Source: Ancylostoma caninum
Taxonomy: Eukaryota > Nematoda > Chromadorea > Rhabditida > Ancylostomatidae
Direction: 5' to 3'
NCBI GenBank assembly: GCA_037903475.1
Contig: JBAJFG010000644.1
Span: 496,001 to 560,000 of the forward strand
DNA: 64,000 bases
The notes beneath the pieces are model-generated. The model made no database searches. It was given only the letters and a program-made list of their open reading frames with translations, and was not told where the DNA came from. The translations under genes were made by a program, and so were the position numbers. This document shows, in pieces, positions 45,053-55,588 of the stretch (the first letter of the stretch is position 1; each line of letters starts with the position of its first letter).

Positions 45053-45254
45053 TACAGGAAGCTCCAAATGTCCGCAGTCAAGAGGGACGTGGCCACGACG
45101 CGGCTTTAGACAGAGACACAGGCGCTCGGCATGCTGCCACTGGTTGGCTGCAGAGTCAGAGAAGCCAGAGGCAGCATAGAGAGCGCCTGTGTCTGATCAA
45201 GGAGCCGCGCCGTGGCCACGCCCTCTTGACTGCGGACATTTGGAGCTTCCTGTA
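45053..45254. repeat. Foldback inverted repeat
   Basis: TACAGGAAGCTCCAAATGTC and CGCAGTCAAGAGGG at the left return as CCTCTTGACTGCGGACATTT and GGAGCTTCCTGTA at the right. Inner arms AGACACAGGCGCTC/GAGCGCCTGTGTCT also pair. Likely a hairpin-forming MITE of about 200 bp. Confidence 0.85.
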
Positions 45255-45334
45255 CAGTCCTAAGTTCAGTCGCTTACTCGGCGAAAAGGGAGTTGGGAGG
45301 GGCCAGTCAGTAGTAACTTGACCAGTTTTGAAGG

Positions 45335-45454
45335 GTTTCATAGTCCAGTACTAGATTTCATGGTCTAACTATCCTTTTTAGGGTACTGACAACTAACTGT
45401 TCAAAATGTTCGCAAGATAGTTAGACCATGAAATCTAGTACTGGACTGTGAAAC
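45335..45454. repeat. Short foldback inverted repeat
   Basis: GTTTCATAGTCCAGTACTAG and ATTTCATGGTCTAACTATC are inverted about 45 bp later as GATAGTTAGACCATGAAATC and TAGTACTGGACTGTGAAAC. The arms differ at about two positions, so the hairpin is relatively young. Confidence 0.85.
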
Positions 45455-45569
45455 TTTTCAAAAGAAAGGCGCTCTGTCTTCACAGCGCTCTAACATGTCA
45501 GAACATGCGCGACCGGTCAAGCTATCTCCCAATACTGGGCTCCCCTCCCAATCCTCCTTTCGCCGCTTA

Positions 45570-45927
45570 GAGTATCCCCAGACTTCGCCAGCAATCGTGG
45601 CGATCGCCACGACAGCCGGCTGTCGTCGCGATCGCCACGACCGCCGGCAATCGCCACATGGATAAAGTGAATTAGGAGACCCCAGACGTAAGAGCGATGA
45701 TAATAAATGAGGCGTGGCGATCGATAGGCATCGTTTCCACTATTGCTATCATTCACATCGCCAGTTCATTTTGAGCACATCATGGAGAGTACGGGAGATG
45801 AGCTCCGTTTGGCAGCGATCCATGGCGAAGTAACGTGCAATCGATACGTATCATTTCCACGATCCTTATCTCTTACATCGCCTGTTCATTTCTATTCATT
45901 TTGAACTGGCGAAGTCTGGGGATACTC
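45570..45927. mobile_element. PIF/Harbinger-type MITE, copy 2
   Basis: Begins GAGTATCCCCAGACTTCGCC and ends GGCGAAGTCTGGGGATACTC, perfect 20-bp inverted repeats. It is flanked by TTA on both sides (TWA-type target duplication). About 358 bp, colinear with 1255-1618, including the GCGATCGCC-rich left half and the tandem GATCGATAGGCATCGTTTCC/GATACGTATCATTTCC segments. Confidence 0.85.
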
Positions 45928-45957
45928 TTACTCTGAAGCTCGGTGGGGATACATACT

Positions 45958-46305
45958 ACATTTGGCGAGGTTCGTTTGGCAACCTTGCAGCCGAGTTTGT
46001 CCATCGCCCGGGCGAACGAAGTCCCGCCAAATGTACAGTGGACGGCAATGGCGGTGGCCCATTTGCGGCCTCGAGAAGGACGTCACGCAAGTCTCGTGTG
46101 CCGTAACCGATGTTTTCTGCTGCTGTCATGCTGTTTCTAGCAGCTTTTCTACCCGATTTCAAGGATTTTTGACCAAATCGGAGAGAAAAAAGTTTAGGAA
46201 TAGCATTCCGACGGCAGACAACACCGGTCCCAGAGCGCGCGGTGCGGTTGTGCGGCGTCCTTCTCGAGGCCGCAGATGGGCCACCCCCATTGCCGTCCAC
46301 TATAT
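45958..46305. repeat. ACATTTGGCGAG-family foldback
   Basis: Starts with ACATTTGGCGAGGTTCGTTT. Inner arms at about 46038-46082 (GTGGACGGCAATGGCGGTGG..) and 46256-46300 (..CCACCCCCATTGCCGTCCAC) are inverted repeats. The ACATTTGGCGAG/CGCCAAATGTA word also marks the ends of the element at 58656-59166. Confidence 0.6.
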
Positions 46306-46864
46306 TGCTAAGCAAACTTCTCCAAATGCATCGCCTCACTGGAAACCCTGCTATTTGTATCGTCCAGCAAAACTTGCCAAATGTATGTCAAAAGCTTGCC
46401 AACCGAAAGGACTATCAACTGCGCAAAAATTCCGATATCGTCAAGAATTCTGCCATGACACCAATTTTCGGAGTTTCGGTGTTTGGACAACGAAAGTGTC
46501 CAACGACGTGTTCAGACACGTATAATCACGGTAGAGCATTAATTTCCTGCAGTTTCCAGGCAATGCCCAACTTTTTCCTCTCCTAATTTGCCGAGTCCGC
46601 TGAAAACGCAGCAAGATTGACGCCCACTGTAAGTGTATTTGATTGTTGTACAGCAACTACATTTTGATTTTGTATTATGTAAATACTTTAGGACTAATAT
46701 AGAAATAGGATCAAGTTAGGCATTGTTTGCAAATTACAGGGAAACCAGGCCTTTTCTTGTTATACATGTCTGAAAACGTCATTGGGCAGGATTACACACG
46801 TCTAAACACGACAAACAAGTACCGTTGGACACTTTTTGTTGTCCAAACGACTAAAGCCGGCTAA

Positions 46865-47948
46865 TAGTATCCCCAGACTTCGCCAGCAATCGTGGCAATC
46901 GCCACTACAGCCGGCTGTCGTCGCGATCGCCACGACCTCCGGCGATCGCCACATGGATGGAGTGAATGAGGTGACTTCAGGCGTGAGAGAGATGATAACT
47001 GATGTGACGTGGCGATAGACATCCTCAGACAATTTCGGGGGCAAATCCCGTTCCAACCGCCGGCAAATCCCCGACGAAACGTTTGAACGAGGACCAATAG
47101 CGGACAAACAGCGGGCGGGAACCACGAATGTTGCGGGCCAAACGCGCTGTCGGGCGAATCGCGGGCTGAACGCAGAGTCATTCGGGCTAAAGCACCACCG
47201 TCGGGGTTCGGCCCGCTATGTGAAGAGTGTCGGGCATCTGCCCGCTTTCTGCGGCCACTGACCGCCGGCAAATATCTCCAAGAAGCGGTCTGAACGACTA
47301 CATATTTCGGCTCAATAAGGGAATGGCCCGGTCGGAATGATTGGTTGGCGGTAGTACGCACGTGATAAAGGATGAAGGCAACACCGGTATGGAAGAGATC
47401 AGCAGCATGGATGGCCTAGTGGATAAAGCAGCGGACTCTCAGTCGTTCATAAAGAATGGTCAGGTTGGTTCGATCCTCTCCGTAATAGAAAAAGGATAGC
47501 ACTACGAAACCATGGACATGCCTTGCAAACAGCCATCTTTTCGTATTTCTGATTTGAAAATGCGTATTTGTTGTTTTCATGCTCTGGTGGATTACTGTGG
47601 ATCAACAATGGCGTCGAACCCGGCACTCATCCGTCTGAGACTGTGCGCGAGGTGTGACCAATCCCCGGGGGTTGTCACGGTGCCGGCGTCCAATCGACAG
47701 GTAATTGTGGAGAATGCTGCCTTGGGCGCTGGATTAGGAGCAGTAGCTCCTGCTGGTTCTCGGGCTCATGGCGGCCTGAACACGGACGGTACTCGGGCCA
47801 AAACACCCAAGCGCTCGCTCCGACCCTCGCCCCCGCTCGTTCCGAACGGGATTTGCCCCCGAAATTGTCTGAGATTTCCATGATCCTTATCTCTTATATC
47901 GCCGGTTCATTTTCATTCATTTTGAAGTGGCGAAGTCTGGAGATACTC
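46865..47948. mobile_element. PIF/Harbinger-type MITE, copy 3, split by a nested insertion
   Basis: The left end AGTATCCCCAGACTTCGCCA and right end TGGCGAAGTCTGGAGATACTC match the family. TAA flanks both sides as the target duplication. The first terminal base has mutated from G to T. Between 47024 and 47873 another element interrupts the body, so the total is 1.08 kb instead of about 360 bp. Confidence 0.8.
47024..47873. mobile_element. Nested DNA element with perfect 30-bp terminal inverted repeats
   Basis: The left end begins CTCAGACAATTTCGGGGGCA. The right end terminates TGCCCCCGAAATTGTCTGAG. The identity extends 30 bp. The element is about 850 bp, G+C rich near both ends, with no recognisable transposase. 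A tRNA-like segment with a GGTTCGATCC B box lies at 47411-47482, but its stems are too decayed to be a functional tRNA. It sits inside Harbinger-type copy 3 and is therefore the later insertion. No clear target duplication was found. Confidence 0.75.
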
Positions 47949-47984
47949 TAAGCCTATGTAAGAATGAAGTGAACATGTTATCAA

Positions 47985-48150
47985 AACACCAGTAAAATGT
48001 GGCGCCAACAAATTTTCCCGCCTTTTATTATCGCCAAACAGACCCCGGGGCCATCTTCTTAGAAGATGTATTGCCAAGCAAGATTTCAACCCGTAAAATG
48101 TGTTGCCAAACATTCTCTCTCCAAAAGTGTCGCCATCGGACTTCATAGAG
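47985..48150. repeat. Diverged relative of the 58656-59166 element
   Basis: Words such as GTATTGCCAAGCAAG, CCCGTAAAATGTGTTGCCAA and AAGTGTCGCCATCGGAC resemble, on the opposite strand, the interior and end of the repeat at 58656-59166 (TTGGCAATACAT, TACGGG, GGTGATACATTTGGCGAG). Short and degraded. Confidence 0.4.
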
Positions 48151-48350
48151 TAGCATACATACAAAAGGTTGACATCGAAGTTAAATGAAGCGCTTGCGCA
48201 TGTGTTGACGTTTAGGCGTGCTTATAATTCATCGCATGGTACTACAGGGCCACCTATAATAAAGGCGGTTCAGAAATGAGTCGGTATTGGTGCTTTTTTA
48301 CGTAGAGAGCACGAGCGTTGCGGAGATCCTTCACTCCTGATCTACAGGAC

Positions 48351-48559
48351 TGTACAGGACATTCACCTCGGAGTAAACATGGAGACACGCGCGCGTGCTG
48401 ATCCATTCCATAGATCAAATTCTCAATCGAAGGGCTACGTGCGAGTGGTTTTTAGCGGTTCGGACGTAGCCTTTCGACTAAGAATTTGATCTATGGATTG
48501 GATCAGAGCGCGCGTGTGTCTCGAACGCGGTGTTTACTCCGGGGTGAATGCCCTGTAGC
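48351..48559. repeat. Foldback inverted repeat
   Basis: TGTACAGGACATTCACCTCG with GAGTAAAC at the left pairs with GTTTACTCCGGGGTGAATGC at the right. The inner arms CCATAGATCAAATTCTCAAT and AAGAATTTGATCTATGG also pair. About 210 bp. Confidence 0.8.
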
Positions 48560-48839
48560 CTCGAACGTCGTCAGCACGCGCGTGAGCGCGGGTCGGAAAA
48601 AGGCGTGTATTCCGCGTGGTCAGTGCAATCACACACATGCGCGGCGTTCCCTTCTCGTGATTTTCGATCGGGAAAATTTTCCAAATTATGCACGTTGTGA
48701 ATCTTTGCTGGTTTTGTTTCTCTTGTGACCTTAGTCTACTACGTGTTTGGTTTGATGAGAGGGACTTGAGGGAGCTTTCTGCTCGTTTTCCAAGCACAAC
48801 CATTTTCTCTATCTGGCACTGACAACAGAGTGAATTGTA

Positions 48840-48975
48840 TAGCTACATTTATAGTGCATCGGAGTTCGATCCGGTCGGATAACAAAAGATACGTATTGAC
48901 CCTCGTTATCCGATGATCGATACGTACCTTTTGTTATCCGAGGGGATCGGACTTCGGTGAACTGAAAACGTAGCT
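48840..48975. repeat. Foldback inverted repeat
   Basis: TAGCTACATTTATAGTGCAT..CGGAGT is inverted at the right end (..TCGGTGAACTGAAAACGTAGCTA). The core words GATCCGGTCGGATAACAAAA and TTTTGTTATCCGAGGGGATC pair closely. About 135 bp. Confidence 0.75.
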
Positions 48976-49299
48976 AGAGGTAGCCTATAGTTTACGTTTG
49001 AATGGGGTTTCTATCCGTAACGTTGGGTGTGACGGCCTTCGTTTGAGGGACGGTCTTTCCACTGCAATGAATAAGGTAGAGCTTGCTAGGAATTTTCGCG
49101 AAAGGCCTTTCGCATTCTGTATTTGCAAGTCCTAGTGGTGATGGTGATAGGGAAGAATTGAACGTCTTGGCGAAGTCTACTTAATTCTATTCATTTTATG
49201 GCGATCCTTTTTGTTTACTTTCATTCCTAGGTCAAAAGAAAAGAAAGGGAAACTAGTACGCTTTAGTTGATAGTCCAATCCATCTGTTTTCTACATTAT

Positions 49300-49307
49300 T
49301 TGCTTAG
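49300..49307 (+). promoter_or_regulatory. Probable spliced-leader acceptor before cereblon
   Basis: TTTGCTTAG ends immediately before the ATG at 49308, preceded by a pyrimidine-rich stretch. A 3' splice site with no upstream coding exon is what a nematode SL trans-splice site looks like. Not confirmed. Confidence 0.45.
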
Positions 49308-52300
49308 ATGTTTGATGGTGGTCGGCACAGCAGCGACGATGAAGGAGGATACCAGAATAATAATAATAATGGAAATGATGAGGAACGTGAAATCAACGTG
49401 GAAGCAATGGCCGGCGAAGATTCGCCGGACGAGTTGGAAGCGTTGGATGCTGCTGTGAACGTACGAACCGCCCATTTACGTGGATCGCATTTTTGTGGCC
49501 ACTTTTTATGTATTCTCTTCCACCACGTACATGCTTCAGTTACAGCATGGTATTCGAAACGGCGTCCGGCAATTCCTTCGCATCCTGAATGTACGAGCAA
49601 GGCGTGGGAGTCGGGGCTTGGACGTCCACATGCGGGCAGCGGATTCCTCTGATGAAGATTCCGGTGATGAAGACGACACTGTTACAGAAGCAAGCGATGG
49701 CGAGCCTAGTAGGAATTTCGATGTTCATGTGAGATTTTGGTTTTTATGCGTGTGATTTTCAGTGGGTTTGCACGAATAACAATGTATATACAAGTGGTAT
49801 GGTTGTTTCCCACTTCTCATTTTCGACTTTTAGGAATCTTCAAAACACCAGTATCTGTTCAAACCTAACCATGCTTCGGAAGAGGTCGATATGGGAGCTA
49901 CGATGTGGCTTCAACCCGGAAAAGAGCACACAGTACCTGTCATAAGTCTGGATCTTGTGGTGCTACCAGGTGAGCTTTTAGAAATATCTGCAGAAACCGG
50001 TGGCGGACGCAGAAAGTGGGCGGAGGGGGGGGGGCGTGGGGAAAAAAGTGGGCCCTCCTCCGCTGACGACCCAGATGGAAAATGAAATTAATAAAAATAT
50101 TAGTTGTAATGATAAATATTTAACAAAAAATATTCCGAAAACAATTATAATAAACGGTTGAAAATAAAATAATACAAGGTTTTTATTCCTTTTTTCCAAG
50201 GTAATTTCAAGAATTTGGCGACCTATTCCCGGGGGTGGGGGAGGGCGCCCCCCCCCCCTCCTGCGTCCACTACTATTTGAATGTACTATACTCAATCTCA
50301 ATTGGGAGGGGTAGGGGTCGCAAACGAATGTTCGCAAAATTCCTCTATGGAATAGTTACACTGCCGCTGTGGTCCTCGTGGGTTGTAGAACCCTGCCAAA
50401 TGATCACAAATTCCCCCAAAGTCGATGCTATCTTTAGGGATACAGAGAATGCAGTGGAGGTTCGTATCCACCAGTTGTCAGCCAAAATCAGCGAATAGAT
50501 ATCCAATTTTCGAAAAAAAAAAGAAACCCGCTCTCGTATTGTGCAAGCACTTATTCGATGGAGTATGTACCAAAAGGGATATGTGCTAGGAATGTGGTAG
50601 AAAACAGCTCCAAAGCAAGCGGGACAAAAATAAGTGTAGGACATTCCTTCGCAAGAAAAATGCTAATATAATGGTTGAAGTTAAGCCCAGCTGACGACTG
50701 CTTGTTTTGTTGCTGTGAATACTCAAAACTTATCATCAGATTGCTACTAAAGTATTTTCTGTATTGCTGTTGTCAAAAAGAAATTGTGAAGATCATTGCT
50801 ATAGTTCTGAAACGCTCAGATCTTCTTCCTCTCGCAAATCTCTAAGTAGAGCAGGGTTAAAATAGATGGAAATTGTCCTTATTGTTTGGGAGTATGATTA
50901 GTAATAACTTCTAACTTTTCTAGGTCAAATGGTTCCAATGCAAATACAGAACGCCATATCTCGTTCGATTGTGCAACGTGCCATTGATTCTAGAAGTTAT
51001 CTCGGTTTATTACCTGTTGTCCCTGGTGAGGCAAATATGAGACGCGAACGGTTCGGAATATTGCTGCAGGTAAGAGGTTGGGAAATCCTGCCACCCAAAA
51101 GGTTGCTGAATCACCTACTATTCTATTCCAGCTATAGTTCTTCCTCGCGGTTTCCTCTTTCCTTAGCGCTCGTTGTTAAGGTCAATAAATACGTGAGTGA
51201 TGGTCTAACTATGAAAGTTCATGCCATCGGTCGACAAAGGTTTCGCGTGATATCCTTCGAAAACGAGGCCTCCAGGTGGAAACTTTAATCGATGGTCTTT
51301 GAAGTTTGTACATTTTGTGCGCTGGAACTGCCATTCCCGCTATAGGATGTCCTTCAGCTCATCGATGGCGAGAGTAGAGGTCCTGAACGAAACTACACGC
51401 GCACCATTGCTGCAGGCTATATGTCCACATAACACTTGGAATTTGCCTGAGAAGAAGGTGGGTGCCTGCATTTCCATGAGTTTCCTTTATTAGTGGAGAA
51501 ACTCATCCGATCTAGAAGCTCACCCTATGCTCAGAGATCTCCAACGTTCCATCTTTCGTGGCAGACGACGTGAATTTGGTACGTCTATGCTACTAGCAGA
51601 GTCGTCCGAAATGGATGGGGTTGCTCTCCTTCTCCTCAACGTTTGATTTTTTTAACTTATAGGATAACCAGTGCCAACGGCTTGGTTACTGGATGAAGAT
51701 GTGGTTTTCGAACGAGAAAATCCAGGGTGCACTTGATTTGGTACGTGGTTGCTCCTGACAGGACATAGCTCATATTTTCGCAAGTGCACTGTTAATTCTT
51801 CCATCCTGTATTGTTGCAGGGACCTATCAGCTTCAGCTACTGGGCTGCACGTAATATTCCCATGACATTGTCCGCAAAATACGAGCATTTGGTTGAAGAC
51901 GAAGCCAATCTACGGATCGTCAGTCTGCTGAACTTGATCGACCAGGTAAGTATGTATTTCTTGCTTCTAGTTCCCTTCCCTTCAACTGGAGCTGACCGTT
52001 TCAATTTGTTTCCAGATGACAGATTTAGTCTGCAGAGGGTGTGGGTTACTGATATGTAGCGTTCGTGATATTGTAAACATGAACAGTGAAGGAACGAGCT
52101 CCCACTTTGTAAATAGCGGTAAGCGAATTGGGTATTGAAGCAGATTTGTTCTCTAATTTCTCTCTTCTCCTGCTCTATTTTTTCATCACCATTGTTCCAG
52201 CTGGGTACATCCACGAGATGGTGACGGTGGCCGTTGCTCAGAACTTTGTTCCTCGTGATCAGCCATGTGCAAAATTTAGCTGGTTTCCAGGGTATGTTGC

Positions 52301-53584
52301 TTCCCATTTCTCTAAGATTTGTTTCTTCATTAATCAACAAGCTTAAATTAGTTGTCTTCAAGAGCTCGGCGGCAATAATTCTGGCGGTTGTGTGTTTTCA
52401 AACTTCGCAAAATTTGCTTGCTATTGAGAAAGATGGTTTTTTAGTTCACTGTGTAATTGTCGGATACGTATCATCCCATGCATGTGAGCTCTTATTCCTG
52501 CCTTAGCAAGAAATTTACTCCAAATAGCTGTTGTAATGGAAATATTGCCCGTATTACCTGTAATCTGATCAATTACCCGTAATTTTGGAATGTCTAAAAC
52601 CAGAAGTTTTACTCTTCTTATATCGCTGTTAGAGCACCTGGTAAGGGAGGTATCCATCAAGAAAAATCGATTAACTTAATTGCTAGTACATAAGTACCTA
52701 GTGCCATATCACATTCACTCTAATGGCCTGTGGTTGTTTTGCTCCAGCGTGTGAGTCTAGTGCTGCTGTTTAATTGCGAGCACTTTATCCATCAAACGTA
52801 AAAGGCAGTGTGCCTCTGCTCGCAGTAATGAAAGGCGTCACATTCTAGCATCGTGAACAGTTCCTTTCGTTAATGTTGCTTGCTTACATAACATTACTGT
52901 CCTTTTCATTTAAAACATTCCGATCTAGACTTAGTTGAATTAATACAAGCGTTGCATTCCGTACTCGTAGGTGCTATCCTTTGTATTTGAAGCATCATTC
53001 CAATGCAATTCACTCAAATCTATTGTCTAATCCGGGTTTTACCATAGTATCTTCGTCCGACGTCATCCGCTGCTCATTCTTGTTTCAAAACCTGTTTGCT
53101 CTTGTGTCCTAGCTAGACTGTTGCCAACAATATCCGCTCAGTTTCATACCTACGTGAACTTGTATTTCTCATTCAATATTTATTTTATTATAGCAAACTT
53201 ACTTTGTAAGAAATTCGGAGTTAGTACCGCAAATTGCTGATTTCTACTTTTTGCTGCTTCGTCCTATTTTTTGCTGTTGCGCGGAACCTTTTCTAAACCA
53301 AAAAGGGAAGCTTTTAAGTCTGAGGGAATGTTGTATTGCAACAGCATTTCAGACTGGTGAATGGGAAGCTAATGAGATAAAATTTGTTTAAAAACTAGTT
53401 CTTCTCATGTTTCACTATTCACCATTTCAGCTACAAATGGCAGATTATCGAGTGCCGTTTTTGCATGGACCACTTAGGATGGGAATTCACTTCTCGTCGG
53501 TTCAATCCGGCAAAGTTCTACGGTATAACGCGAAAGGCTGTCGTGCCTAGAAAAGCAGATGCGGATCAGGAGGAACATCTCTAA
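49308..53584 (+). CDS. CRBN: Cereblon, CRL4 substrate receptor (LON and CULT domains)
   Basis: Exons: 49308-49460, 49540-49728, 49834-49969, 50924-51069, 51181-51275, 51346-51457, 51494-51578, 51663-51740, 51820-51945, 52016-52118, 52201-52291, 53431-53584 (TAA); about 488 residues (human about 442). The acidic N terminus (DSSDEDSGDEDD) leads into a LON-like domain with LVVLPGQMVPMQ and KVHAIGRQRFRV, both very close to human cereblon. The middle SYWAARNIPMT matches the DDB1-binding bundle region. The C-terminal CULT domain has zinc ligands CRGC and CRFC, GYIHEMVTV, and SWFPGYKW..HLGWEF, preserving all three tryptophans of the imide pocket. By family it recruits substrates, including C-terminal cyclic-imide degrons, to DDB1-CUL4. 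One junction (51578 to 51663) is out of phase as read, so an exon edge there is uncertain. The 1.1 kb last intron and an intron-3 hAT-like MITE are notable. Confidence 0.93.
49998..50272. mobile_element. Short hAT-like MITE in cereblon intron 3
   Basis: Begins CGGTGGCGGACGCAGAAAGT and ends CTCCTGCGTCCACTAC, matching the ends of the 32042-34040 element. The subterminal G/C runs, AATGAAATTAATAAAAATAT and AATTTGGCGACC are shared. This copy lacks the TG tract and the minisatellite, so it shows the element without its cargo. The right end is slightly eroded. Confidence 0.7.
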
Positions 53585-53892
53585 TTTCTCTACTCCGTTG
53601 GCGGGTTCATACGAACAATTGTACAACTTGGGTAAAACGATGTGTTGTTGATTTTAGTAGTCTAGTTTAGTCCTAGTCTGATGCTAGTTTAGTAGCCCGA
53701 TCAATACCGGTCCTTTGTGCATATGTACATAGCATGTAGATTTTATTTGCGTATCACCAAAGGTAGGGAACGCTGCGCAATCTGGTGTGCTACTTATTCT
53801 CCGCTTTTGCTGAGCAGGTTTGCCACATTTGTTTACTTGTTGCTGCAACGTTCTAACTTGCATAGTACTTGGTTATCGTTCAAGGCATCCGA

Positions 53893-53898
53893 AATAAA
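53893..53898 (+). promoter_or_regulatory. Polyadenylation signal downstream of cereblon
   Basis: AATAAA about 310 bp after the cereblon stop and about 125 bp before the next gene's acceptor and start codon. Confidence 0.5.
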
Positions 53899-54024
53899 GG
53901 TTTTTCGCTATCAGTTCTGTCCTAACTGTAGCACTTGGTCTTCGACCGCGCTATTCATTTAGCGATATTCCCTTCATTGTGTTGTCTTCTTTTTATTCCG
54001 TTGTTATTATTTTCGCCTAAAGAT

Positions 54025-55315
54025 ATGGCCGACATCAAGCCCAATCACACTATCTACATCAACAATCTCAACGAGAAGGTCAAGAAGGAAGGCAAGTGTT
54101 CTTCTACTGCCAGTATTTATCTTCGGTTTAATATGCATTTGTAGCTAGCCGTTGTGGCTGTATATCTAACTGGAGCCAGTTCCTATTTTTGACTATATCT
54201 AGTTGCAGCTAGTTTCTATGCATGAAGTCTTGTTTCGTGTGGATTTTTTTTGTGTTAGATGACTGTTACTGTTTTCAGAGCTGAAGAAGGCTTTGCATGC
54301 TATTTTCACTCAGTTCGGAGAAATAATTAGCATCCTATGTTTCAAGACGTTGCGCATGAGAGGTCAAGCCCATATAATTTTCAAGGAGGTATGCTAGTAG
54401 TTATGTCCTGCTCAGTTTCTTAGTTTAAATAAGTTGCTTCTTTCCCTCACCTTCTTTTTCAGATCTCATCAGCATCTAATGCATTACGCGCAATGCAAGG
54501 ATTCCCTTTCTACGACAAACCTATGGTAATTGCAATTTTATGAGTGGTTTGTTTTCCTTGCATTTCACTTATCTTCCTGGTTCAGAGAATCCAATATGCA
54601 CGTGAAGACTCTGACGTAATTGCAAAAGCCAAAGGAACATATGTTGAAAGAGCTGTTCGTGCGCCAGTGCGTACTCAGAAGAAAAAGAAGGTAGGTCTAA
54701 AGATTTTTCGCTTTTTGTGGGAGTTTTATTTGTACTTCTACAAGGTCACCAATAACTATTATGCAGTGAATTTGTGAACATCTTTTGATAAAGTCGGAAA
54801 CTCACTTCTGCGCCAAACTAGCAAGTCGTGAAAAAATACGCTGAGGTTTAAGAATCGAAGCTTGAAGATTTCTCATATGTAAGTCAATACAATTAAGGGA
54901 GCAAAAGGAGCTGGGGGTGGAAGAGGCCCTGGTGAGGATGGTCCTGCTCCTCCTAATAAGATTCTGTTCTGCACTAACCTTCCCGATGAAGCGACTACAG
55001 ATATGCTCCAGATTCTGTTTAATCAGTATGTTCTTTTTTCCACATTCTTATCGTTTTGCTATTATTTACCTAACTTTATCGCTTCACCATTGTTTTGATG
55101 AGGTTGCTGATAATATACTAACCTCTTCTCTTCATTGCATTCTTCTCCTTTGCAGGTTCCCTGGTTTGAAGGATATTCGCTTAGTCCCGAACCGATCTGG
55201 TATCGCCTTCGTCGAATTCGAATCTGAGGAGTTGGCAGCACCGGCACGAATTGCTTTGAATAACTTTAAAATTACTCCTGAGCAGCAGATGAAGGTTGAC
55301 TATGCGAAGAAGTGA
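54025..55315 (+). CDS. rnp-2/rnp-3 (SNF/SNRPA/SNRPB2 family): U1A/U2B''-type snRNP protein with two RRMs
   Basis: Six exons: 54025-54091, 54279-54388, 54463-54525, 54586-54690, 54898-55025, 55156-55315 (TGA), giving 210 residues. The N-terminal RRM has [20 protein letters not shown] (RNP2 in IYINNL) and [11 protein letters not shown] (RNP1-like), followed by [15 protein letters not shown], the hallmark of U1A/U2B''/SNF. A short basic, Gly-rich linker ([13 protein letters not shown]) leads to the C-terminal RRM with [27 protein letters not shown] and IAFVEFES, ending DYAKK. The linker is much shorter than in human U1A, so in size the protein resembles U2B'' or Drosophila SNF. By family it binds stem-loops of U1 and/or U2 snRNA in the nucleus. 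Intron 1 appears to use a GC donor (GAAG|GCAAGT). An acceptor-like CTAAAG precedes the start codon by two bases, consistent with trans-splicing. Confidence 0.96.
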
Positions 55316-55450
55316 AGCTCACTATTTACCAGTATCTTTGTTCATCGAGTATTCTTCTTTGTTGTTGTGTTCTCAAGTTGATCTTCATAACGACAGCGAC
55401 GGTTTCTGTCTCGTGGGATTTTGTTGTTTATTGTTTCATGTTGTCGTCCG

Positions 55451-55456
55451 AATAAA
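55451..55456 (+). promoter_or_regulatory. Polyadenylation signal of the U1A/U2B'' gene
   Basis: AATAAA lies 136 bp after the stop codon and 132 bp before the acceptor-like TTCAG that precedes the next start codon. A T-rich stretch (GTTTTTTTCTC) follows at about 55499-55510, resembling the U-rich element of nematode operon intercistronic regions. Confidence 0.5.
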
Positions 55457-55588
55457 CTCTGTATTGTGTCTGTCAGACTTTCTTTTCGTACTGCAGGTGT
55501 TTTTTTCTCAACCGTACTTGGTGCACTAGCTTATGAGATTAACAAGTTGTAAGGCAGTTTGTGGTAGTTTCATTGCTGTGGGATTCAG

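Noticed and set aside
47411..47482. Functional tRNA gene in the nested element
   Set aside because: Anticodon and T stems are mispaired; more likely a relic.
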